Of a stretch of 33,497 nt of DNA, positions 25,130 to 30,766 are shown piece after piece. The stretch is from NCBI GenBank assembly GCA_002685255.1, contig NYWU01000037.1, forward strand, positions 1 through 33,497, in the 5' to 3' direction. The notes beneath the pieces are model-generated. The model saw nothing but the letters and a program-made list of their open reading frames with translations. It was not told where the DNA came from and did not search any database. This DNA is from Idiomarinaceae bacterium (lineage in GTDB: Bacteria > Pseudomonadota > Gammaproteobacteria > Enterobacterales > Alteromonadaceae). Each line of letters opens with the position of its first letter. The stretch's first letter is position 1. The translations under genes were made by a program, and so were the position numbers.

Positions 25130-26161
25130 ATGAATAAAAAAGCACTTTGGTCACTCCGCATAGCCTTACTCATCGGAACCGTGATATCTCTGTTTTTCGT
25201 ACCTTGGCCACTTGTTAGCACTTGGCTTGCGCCACTCCCCAACACTATTCAGCAACAAATAGATGAAGCGACGCAAGACCATTTTGACGGAATGATTGTT
25301 TACGTTCAGCAAGGACAACAACCGGCAACGATATTCACCGCGGGGTGGCACGATAGAGCCAAGCAGTTGCCTGCCGAACCTAATGCGTTATTTAAGATCG
25401 CGAGTATCAGTAAGCTTTATGTAGCGCTAGCAACAACAAAGCTCATCAACGACGGTCAGCTATCCCTAAATGACTCGCTTAGCCAGCTGTTACCTAAAGT
25501 CAGCCAGCACCTTCCAAACGCTAATGAAATTACGTTGCGAATGCTTTTACAGCATCGGAGTGGACTTCCTAACTTCACAGATACGCCCAACTACTGGTCA
25601 AATCCACCCGCAACAGCCTCGGAAAAACTAGCACTTATTATGGATGAGCCCGCTGATTTTGCGCCCGATTCCGATTATGCATATTGCAATACAAACTATT
25701 TACTACTTACCCAAATTATTAACCATACTGTGGGTTATTCGTATCAACAGTACATTACCGATCGCATTTTACAACCATTAGCACTTCAGAATACTTACTT
25801 CTCGCTCGACGCAATTAATATCAAGGATCTCATGGGTGGTTACTACGTCGGTGTACAACCCAATATAAAAGAAAATGACTATGGTTCGATGATTGCCAGT
25901 ATTACCGATGTTGGGCGATTCATTCGAGCACTTAACGACGGCTCTGCATTTGCACCGGGTGAACAAGCGATTTATTCATCGGTTTACAAGTTCGAACACG
26001 GTGGTTTGATACCCGGCTATCAGAGCTTAGCCGAGTATCACCCAGACATCGATACGGTTGTTGTTCAGTTCGTAAACACGACCGATTTTGACGGATACGA
26101 ATGGAACCTCTCGGAAATATACATAAACCGTATTGTGGACATACTAAAAAAGAAGCCTTAA
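25130..26161 (+). CDS. Serine hydrolase of the beta-lactamase (class C/penicillin-binding) family
   Basis: 343-residue exported or membrane-anchored protein with an N-terminal hydrophobic segment (8-25). Catalytic motifs of the PF00144 family are complete: S92-I-S-K95 (SxxK), Y185-C-N187 (YxN) and H290-G-G292 (HxG/KTG equivalent). Such proteins act as D-alanyl-D-alanine carboxypeptidases, esterases or peptidases; true beta-lactamase activity cannot be assumed. The stop is shared with the opposite-strand TonB-like gene in a TTAA overlap. The ribosome site is weak (GATAAG). Confidence 0.9.
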   Translation: MNKKALWSLRIALLIGTVISLFFVPWPLVSTWLAPLPNTIQQQIDEATQDHFDGMIVYVQQGQQPATIFTAGWHDRAKQLPAEPNALFKIASISKLYVALATTKLINDGQLSLNDSLSQLLPKVSQHLPNANEITLRMLLQHRSGLPNFTDTPNYWSNPPATASEKLALIMDEPADFAPDSDYAYCNTNYLLLTQIINHTVGYSYQQYITDRILQPLALQNTYFSLDAINIKDLMGGYYVGVQPNIKENDYGSMIASITDVGRFIRALNDGSAFAPGEQAIYSSVYKFEHGGLIPGYQSLAEYHPDIDTVVVQFVNTTDFDGYEWNLSEIYINRIVDILKKKP

Positions 26162-26667
26162 CTGGCTTCTTTTTGTTTCGCAAACTTATCAATCGTATTG
26201 GCATCGACGTCACAAGCGGCTTTAAATTCTTCCGAACCTTCACTTTTACCCACCTTAAATACCGAAAACATTCGGGTCATAACAGGGGTGCGCTCGACAT
26301 TTTGTTCCGTCGGTTTAAAACGAAGGTACTGTAAGTTCACAGCGATTGCTTTGGCAACCGTTTCGTTGGGATATGCATATTCGACTTTGTAGTTTGGCAC
26401 GCGTCCCTCACTATTTATTGTATAGATAATTGAGGCGCAGCCATTTTGATTGTTACGTGCAAGTTCCCGTGCGTATTTATCGGAGGTGTTACGTGTTTTT
26501 TCTTGTTTCTGCATAACCCAGTAGTCGGTTACGACCTGACCATTTTTTTCTTCGGTTAAGTCCAAAACATACTCGGGCTCTTCGGGTAAATCCCGACCCA
26601 TACTTTCACATCCAATTAGCCCGAGTAAACATATTGCTCCCGAGAGCCCAAATGCCAACTTTTTCAT
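26158..26667 (-). CDS. TonB C-terminal-like lipoprotein
   Basis: 169-residue predicted lipoprotein (lipobox LIGC, C20). The region from about 78 to 125 has the TonB_C pattern: GCASIIYTINSEGRVPNYKVEYAYPNETVAKAIAVNLQYLRFKP. It lacks the proline-rich spacer and transmembrane anchor of true TonB and is held by lipid instead, so it probably does not transduce energy by the classical route. Two cysteines (C79 and one near 151) could pair. A promoter candidate lies upstream. The function is unknown. Confidence 0.78.
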   Translation of the reverse strand: MKKLAFGLSGAICLLGLIGCESMGRDLPEEPEYVLDLTEEKNGQVVTDYWVMQKQEKTRNTSDKYARELARNNQNGCASIIYTINSEGRVPNYKVEYAYPNETVAKAIAVNLQYLRFKPTEQNVERTPVMTRMFSVFKVGKSEGSEEFKAACDVDANTIDKFAKQKEAS

Positions 26668-26712
26668 TTTTATATCCTTGTAAATTGACTAAATTTGCTA
26701 TTGGAAACATAA

Positions 26713-26740
26713 ATCATATCACAGCGTTAACAAAAGTTAA
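26713..26740 (-). promoter_or_regulatory. Candidate promoter of the TonB-like lipoprotein gene
   Basis: Minus strand TTAACT (26735-26740) and TATGAT (26713-26718) with a 16-base spacer, about 45 bases before the ATG. Consensus match only. Confidence 0.4.
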
Positions 26741-26751
26741 CAAAAAGTAAC
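26726..26751. repeat. Tandem GTTAAC array in the tonB-like/sugE divergent region
   Basis: GTTAAC-AAAA-GTTAAC-AAAAA-GTAAC. GTTAAC is itself a palindrome, so the unit is both a direct and an inverted repeat, with about one helical turn between centres. It overlaps the -35 region of the minus-strand promoter and lies just upstream of the -10-like TATACT (26764-26769) of sugE. Candidate operator. Confidence 0.4.
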
Positions 26752-26780
26752 AATAAAACCCTTTATACTGGCGCCTGTTT

Positions 26781-26829
26781 GGAGGACGACCTCCCCCGTT
26801 GTGGGAATCAATGACCGGGACGACCTGGT
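26781..26829 (+). promoter_or_regulatory. Guanidine-II (mini-ykkC) riboswitch
   Basis: Two small hairpins, both with the diagnostic ACGA loop inside an identical GGACGACC core: GGAGG-ACGA-CCTCC (26781-26794) and ACCGGG-ACGA-CCTGGT (26814-26829), joined by a 19-base linker. This is the architecture of the mini-ykkC/guanidine-II class, in which guanidine binding stabilises both stem-loops and frees the ribosome site. It lies 18 bases before the start of a SugE/Gdx guanidine exporter, the classic target. A -10-like TATACT at 26764-26769 would start the RNA a few bases before the first hairpin. Confidence 0.94.
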
Positions 26830-26847
26830 AAATTCGACGAGCTTTGT

Positions 26848-27165
26848 ATGTCTTGGATCTATCTCATTTTGGCGGGTTTTCTTGAGATCGTGTGGGCATT
26901 CTCAATGAAACAGTCAGCGGGGTTTACGCGACTAACGCCATCCATCATTACGATTGTCGCAATGATGGCGAGCTTCTGGTTGCTCGCCATAGCAATGCGC
27001 TCAATTCCCCTCGGTACAGCCTACGTTATTTGGACGGGTATCGGTGCTATTGGCGCATTGATTGTTGGTATTGTATTTTTGTCTGAAGCGGTAACACCCA
27101 TGCGACTAGTTGCCGCAGGCATGATCGTATGTGGTTTGTTGCTGTTGTCATTAACCAAGCAATAA
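26848..27165 (+). CDS. sugE: SMR-family guanidinium exporter (SugE/Gdx)
   Basis: 105-residue small multidrug resistance protein with four transmembrane helices. The conserved membrane glutamate is E13 (AGFLEIVWAFSMKQS), and the W-x-x-G pattern in YVIWTGIGAIGALIVGIVFLSEAVTP fits SugE/Gdx rather than EmrE. Gdx proteins are dual-topology dimers exchanging guanidinium for protons. The guanidine-II riboswitch directly upstream strongly supports guanidinium as the natural substrate. Confidence 0.96.
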   Translation: MSWIYLILAGFLEIVWAFSMKQSAGFTRLTPSIITIVAMMASFWLLAIAMRSIPLGTAYVIWTGIGAIGALIVGIVFLSEAVTPMRLVAAGMIVCGLLLLSLTKQ

Positions 27166-27182
27166 CCCAATTCCAGTTTTAA

Positions 27183-27235
27183 GGGCTGTTCAATCTGAGA
27201 AATCAGAGCACTGATTTAATGATGACGAACAGCCC
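27183..27235. terminator. Structured region between convergent sugE and tauE genes
   Basis: Outer arms GGGCTGTTC (27183-27191) and GAACAGCCC (27227-27235) enclose two mutually exclusive small hairpins, TCTGA-GAAA-TCAGA (27194-27207, GNRA-type loop) and AATCAG-AGCA-CTGATT (27201-27216). It covers the tauE stop. There is no T-run. Probably a tail-to-tail transcription end. Confidence 0.42.
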
Positions 27236-27955
27236 CATGCCCACTAAGAATACCGCAAAGCCTTTTTGCAGTTTATCCTTAGCAATCGAGCGGCCGAGTT
27301 TGGCGCCAAACACTGAGCCCAGTACGCCCCCCACTATCATGATACCAATAACAACCCAGTCAAAGGTGATATTTTGGCTCGACATGACAGCGTAATATTT
27401 AAAGAAGCCAACGATCGACTTGATAACAATAATGAGGAGGCTGGTGCCAATAGCAACGGGCATTGATAAACCAGCCAGTAAGACCAATGCAGGTACGATT
27501 AAGAACCCACCGCCAACACCCACAAACCCAGTAATCACGCCAACAGTTAAGCCCTCAAACATGACCTTAGTGTAATTAAGTGTTTGCGTGTTGCCGTTTT
27601 CTGGCGATTTACTGCGCCACATGAACACGGCAGCGACGATCATCAGCAATGAAAACACCAGTAATTGCCAGCGACTGTCCACCAAGGTTCCGAGCCACGC
27701 ACCGCCATATGTACCGATCATGCCAGGAATACCGAATACCCAAAGGTGTTTCCAACTCACAGACTTTCGACGAATGTAAGAAATAGATCCGAAAAGACTA
27801 ATACCTGCGACAATGAGCAACGAAGAAGCGATGGCTAAATCGGCAGGCATATCAACAAGGTACATTAAAACAGGTACGGTTAGGATCGAGCCGCCCGAGC
27901 CGAATAGCCCCAGAGACGCACCGATAATTAACGCACCAATAATCGCAAACAGCAT
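27203..27955 (-). CDS. TauE/SafE family sulfite/sulfonate exporter-like permease
   Basis: 250-residue inner-membrane protein with about eight hydrophobic segments in two related halves, each starting with the glycine-rich family motif (GLFGSGGSILTVPVLMYL and GFVGVGGGFLIVPALVLL). I start at the ATG at 27955, with AGAGG 5 bases upstream; the longer frame to 28012 has no ribosome site. TauE/SafE members move sulfite, sulfonates or other anions. Next to persulfide dioxygenase genes, sulfite export is the natural inference. A terminator separates it from the peroxiredoxin gene, and a dyad-bearing promoter region of its own precedes it. Confidence 0.9.
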   Translation of the reverse strand: MLFAIIGALIIGASLGLFGSGGSILTVPVLMYLVDMPADLAIASSLLIVAGISLFGSISYIRRKSVSWKHLWVFGIPGMIGTYGGAWLGTLVDSRWQLLVFSLLMIVAAVFMWRSKSPENGNTQTLNYTKVMFEGLTVGVITGFVGVGGGFLIVPALVLLAGLSMPVAIGTSLLIIVIKSIVGFFKYYAVMSSQNITFDWVVIGIMIVGGVLGSVFGAKLGRSIAKDKLQKGFAVFLVGMGLFVIIKSVL

Positions 27956-27981
27956 ATGAACCTCTATATTCCCTGATCGAA

Positions 27982-27997
27982 TATGGTTATAACTATA
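27982..27997. promoter_or_regulatory. Candidate operator upstream of tauE
   Basis: TATGGTTATAACTATA: a 16-base dyad with one mismatched pair, perfect core GTTATAAC, 27 bases upstream of the tauE ATG. Its first 11 bases (TATGGTTATAA) recur exactly at 29830-29840 in front of the second dioxygenase gene. Confidence 0.42.
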
Positions 27998-28010
27998 ATA
28001 TATTAAATTC

Positions 28011-28047
28011 AAAAAAAGGAAATAGCCGCACTTAACGCACGGCTATT
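28011..28047 (-). terminator. Terminator after the peroxiredoxin gene
   Basis: On the minus strand AATAGCCG / CGGCTATT arms (28040-28047 and 28021-28028) with an 11-base loop, followed after three bases by a run of seven T. Confidence 0.8.
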
Positions 28048-28058
28048 CTACTATTCTC

Positions 28059-28688
28059 CTATTTTAAATTGGTTAACCGTAAGTATGGGCGCAGCGTTTC
28101 CCATCCTTGCGGAAACTTATTCTTCGCATCATCGTCAGAAACGCTAGGACGAATAATAACCGGTTTACCGACTTCCCAGTCCGCGGGGCAAGCGACTTCT
28201 TGTTTATCTGTCGTTTGCAATGCATCGATAACTCGTAAAATCTCGGCAAAATTGCGCCCTACTGCCATTGGGTATGTCATGGTCAAACGAATTTTCATGT
28301 TTGGATCGATGATAAACACGGAACGTACCGCCGCCGTGTCATCTTCATCCGGGTGGATCATGTCGTACAGTTCAGCGACTTTCTTATCCTTATCTGCGAC
28401 AATTGGAAACTCAAGAACAGTATTCTGCGTCTCATTAACGTCTTTAATCCAACCTAAATGCTCTTCAACAGTGTCAGTTGATAGTCCGAGCGGTTTGACA
28501 TTACGCTTTTCAAATTCTGGCGCTAATTGAGCCGTACGTCCCATCTCGGTGGTACATACTGGCGTATAATCAGCTGGGTGACTGAAAAAGAACGTCCATG
28601 ATCCTTTAGCCCAGTCATGAAAATCGATCGTCCCTTGCGTAGTTTCAATTTTAAAGTTGGGTGCAATATTGCCTATACGTAAACCCAT
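28059..28688 (-). CDS. Prx6-type (1-Cys) peroxiredoxin
   Basis: 209-residue thiol peroxidase. Peroxidatic C45 lies in PADYTPVCTTEMGR. The Prx6-type C-terminal domain is recognisable (DKQEVACPADWEVGKPVIIRPSVSDDDAKNKFPQGWETLRPYLR). The start at 28688 (MGLRIGNIAPNF) matches the family and has AGAAGG 8 bases upstream; the open frame to 28787 would run into the upstream gene. It lies 55 bases after the first persulfide dioxygenase gene and ends in a terminator. Likely role: removal of peroxides, possibly reduction of persulfidated species, during sulfide oxidation. Confidence 0.94.
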   Translation of the reverse strand: MGLRIGNIAPNFKIETTQGTIDFHDWAKGSWTFFFSHPADYTPVCTTEMGRTAQLAPEFEKRNVKPLGLSTDTVEEHLGWIKDVNETQNTVLEFPIVADKDKKVAELYDMIHPDEDDTAAVRSVFIIDPNMKIRLTMTYPMAVGRNFAEILRVIDALQTTDKQEVACPADWEVGKPVIIRPSVSDDDAKNKFPQGWETLRPYLRLTNLK

Positions 28689-28743
28689 GGTAATTACCTT
28701 CTTTGCTATGGTTACAGAAAAGCCATCAGATTCAATGGCATGA

Positions 28744-29640
28744 TTAAAATTTGTTCGCTGGTATCTTGAAGTAATGGTGACCATCATCTTCTTTGAGTGG
28801 CAATTTGCCTGCTCGCAAATTTACTTGGAGTGCGTACAGCATTCTATCTGGTAACGACAAAGTTGCGTCACGAGTGTCGCGAGTGTTGCGAAACTCGTCT
28901 TCAGTGACATGACCCGCCAAATGAACATTACCCTGTTTATGTTGAGCTACTGTTGCCTCCCACTGTGGTTCTCGACCGTCTTTGCCATAATCGTGTCCCA
29001 CAAAAAGACGTGTAGTGTCCGGAAGCTCAAGAATACGTTGCAACGAGTTCCATAAATCGTGAGATGAGCCACCAGGAAAGTCAGCTCGTGAGGTACCACT
29101 GTCCGGGAACATGAATGTATCGTGGACAAATGCACTATCACCAACCACATAAGTAATAGACCCCAGCGTGTGTCCTGGTGACAACCAAACTTTGATGTTT
29201 AATTCACCAATATTGAAACTATCGCCTTCATCAAGTAAATAATCGAAATCTTTTGCTGGATTGAATGCACTCGGTAAGTTGTAGTATTCGGACCAAAGCT
29301 TCGCAATCTCACATGTTTTTTTACCAATGGCATTAGGTACACCTACCTTCTCTTTTAAGTAGTGAGACGCCATTAGATGATCCGCATGTGGGTGAGTATC
29401 TAAAACCCATTCCACAGTTAGTTGATTTTGTTCGACTAACGCTAGAACTTCTTCTGCGCTCGCAAAGCTTGTTCTTGCACTATTAGGGTCGAAGTTCTGA
29501 ACAATGTCGATCAAAGCAGCTTTTCGAGTCACTGGATCTGCCACAATGTATTGCACTGAGCCGGTATCAGCTTCATAGATGCCCCACACATGGGGAGACC
29601 CTTTTCCAGTAGAAGGACTTTTACGAATGATGCTTGTCAT
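28744..29640 (-). CDS. MBL-fold persulfide dioxygenase-like protein (Blh/ETHE1 type), copy 1
   Basis: 298-residue cytosolic metallo-beta-lactamase-fold protein. The metal-site motif is TH83-P-H85-A-D87-H88, with further ligands H157 (SPGHTLGS), D174 and H216 (FVGHDY). GTSRADFPGG resembles the glutathione-contact region of ETHE1. Expected reaction: glutathione persulfide + O2 + H2O to glutathione + sulfite, with one mononuclear iron. The ATG at 29640 has AAAGGAG a few bases upstream. It is followed by the peroxiredoxin gene and is divergent from a paralogous copy. It lacks the fused DUF442 domain found in Blh proteins; that domain is on the SQR protein instead. Confidence 0.9.
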   Translation of the reverse strand: MTSIIRKSPSTGKGSPHVWGIYEADTGSVQYIVADPVTRKAALIDIVQNFDPNSARTSFASAEEVLALVEQNQLTVEWVLDTHPHADHLMASHYLKEKVGVPNAIGKKTCEIAKLWSEYYNLPSAFNPAKDFDYLLDEGDSFNIGELNIKVWLSPGHTLGSITYVVGDSAFVHDTFMFPDSGTSRADFPGGSSHDLWNSLQRILELPDTTRLFVGHDYGKDGREPQWEATVAQHKQGNVHLAGHVTEDEFRNTRDTRDATLSLPDRMLYALQVNLRAGKLPLKEDDGHHYFKIPANKF

Positions 29641-29673
29641 AATGGACTCCTTTAAACACGACTTGATAATTTA

Positions 29674-29689
29674 GTTATAAGCATATAAC
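29674..29689. promoter_or_regulatory. Dyad over the likely promoter of dioxygenase copy 1
   Basis: GTTATA-AGCA-TATAAC, perfect 6-base arms. On the minus strand it covers a -10-like TATGCT that lies 16 bases after TTGCCC (29702-29707), about 35 bases before the gene start. Position fits a repressor site. Confidence 0.45.
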
Positions 29690-29764
29690 AATATGTTTTT
29701 AGGGCAAGTGATTAAACATGATGGTGAGCCGATGAGGTTAATCGATTTTTTGAATCAATGATTA

Positions 29765-29779
29765 AGTTCTAATAGAACT
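29765..29779. promoter_or_regulatory. 15-base perfect palindrome in the divergent dioxygenase region
   Basis: AGTTCTA-A-TAGAACT, symmetric about one base, near the middle of the 239-base gap between the two dioxygenase genes. Placed where an activator or shared regulator could act on both promoters. Confidence 0.42.
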
Positions 29780-29811
29780 CTCATCTATAGCAGATTAGTA
29801 TTTGTAAAAGC

Positions 29812-29843
29812 TTGCGGTAAAAACTACCTTATGGTTATAAGGT
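29812..29843 (+). promoter_or_regulatory. Candidate promoter and operator of the dioxygenase-2/SQR operon
   Basis: TTGCGG (29812-29817), an 18-base spacer and TATAAG (29836-29841). The perfect dyad ACCTTAT-GGTT-ATAAGGT (29826-29843) overlaps the -10 element, the typical place for a repressor. The gene starts 36 bases later behind AAGAGG. Confidence 0.5.
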
Positions 29844-29879
29844 TATTTCGTTTTAGAATATGTTTTTAAGAGGTATACG

Positions 29880-30752
29880 ATGTCCACAATTACACCTAAG
29901 GTTACGGCTTTTTTCGATGAGCCAACCAATACATATAGTTACGTGGTTCAGGACCCTAACTCCTCGCACTGTGTAATTATCGATTCAGTATTAGACTTTG
30001 ACTATGCCGCTGGTCGTACCAACACAGATTCAGCGGACCAAATACTCGATTTTATCAAGAACAAAAACCTTACTGTCGACTTTATTTTAGAAACACATGT
30101 TCATGCGGACCACCTTTCCGCAGCGCCTTACTTAAAAGATCATACTGGCGCTCCGATGGGCATCGGAGAGCACATCAAAACTGTGCAAGATACTTTTGGT
30201 AAAGCATTTAATGAAGGCTCTGAGTTTGAGCGCGACGGTAGCCAGTTTGACCATCTATTTGCTGATGGCGATGTATTTGCTGTTGGAAAACTGCAAGCTA
30301 AAGTGCTCCACACCCCCGGACACACACCGGCATGCTTGACTTATGTAATAGGAGACGCCGCTTTTGTCGGTGACACTCTATTCATGCCAGATTACGGCAC
30401 AGCACGCTGTGACTTCCCCGGTGGAGACGCACGCACACTTTACCGATCCATTCAAAAAGTATTCGCGCTACCAGACGAAACTCGGCTATTTATGTGCCAC
30501 GATTACAAAGCGCCCAACCGAGATGAGTACGCGTATGAGACGACGGTTGCCGATGAGAAAAAACATAACATTCATGTCGGTGGAAGTAAGACCGAAGATG
30601 AATTTGTTGCAATGCGGTCTGAACGAGACAAAACATTAAATATGCCGCGTCTGATACTTCCCTCAGTACAAATTAATATGCGCGCTGGAAAATTCCCGGA
30701 GCCAGAAGATAATGGTCAGAGTTATCTTAAAATTCCACTCAATTTATTTTAA
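29880..30752 (+). CDS. MBL-fold persulfide dioxygenase-like protein (Blh/ETHE1 type), copy 2
   Basis: 290-residue paralogue of the divergent gene, full length and with an intact metal site: TH73-V-H75-A-D77-H78, H147 (TPGHTPACL), D165 and the HDY motif. GTARCDFPGGDARTLYRSIQKVFALPDETRLFMCHDY parallels copy 1 and the ETHE1 family. AAGAGG lies 6 bases before the ATG. The SQR fusion gene begins 14 bases downstream, so sulfide oxidation and persulfide oxidation are made from one transcript. The two copies differ clearly in their middle regions (about 95-130), hinting at different persulfide donors. Confidence 0.91.
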   Translation: MSTITPKVTAFFDEPTNTYSYVVQDPNSSHCVIIDSVLDFDYAAGRTNTDSADQILDFIKNKNLTVDFILETHVHADHLSAAPYLKDHTGAPMGIGEHIKTVQDTFGKAFNEGSEFERDGSQFDHLFADGDVFAVGKLQAKVLHTPGHTPACLTYVIGDAAFVGDTLFMPDYGTARCDFPGGDARTLYRSIQKVFALPDETRLFMCHDYKAPNRDEYAYETTVADEKKHNIHVGGSKTEDEFVAMRSERDKTLNMPRLILPSVQINMRAGKFPEPEDNGQSYLKIPLNLF

Positions 30753-30766
30753 TACGAGAGTAATCT

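Noticed and set aside
25130-26161. Antibiotic-resistance beta-lactamase call for the serine hydrolase
   Set aside because: SxxK and YxN motifs define the broad fold only; nothing shows beta-lactam hydrolysis.
28069-28530. Open frame of 153 codons on the plus strand
   Set aside because: Antisense to the peroxiredoxin gene, Ser/Thr-rich shadow without ribosome site.
28689-28787. Upstream extension of the peroxiredoxin
   Set aside because: Runs into the dioxygenase gene; the family N-terminus and AGAAGG support 28688.
29641-29879. Sigma-54 promoter (FisR-type control) in the dioxygenase region
   Set aside because: I found no GG-N10-GC core with the expected -24/-12 context on either strand.
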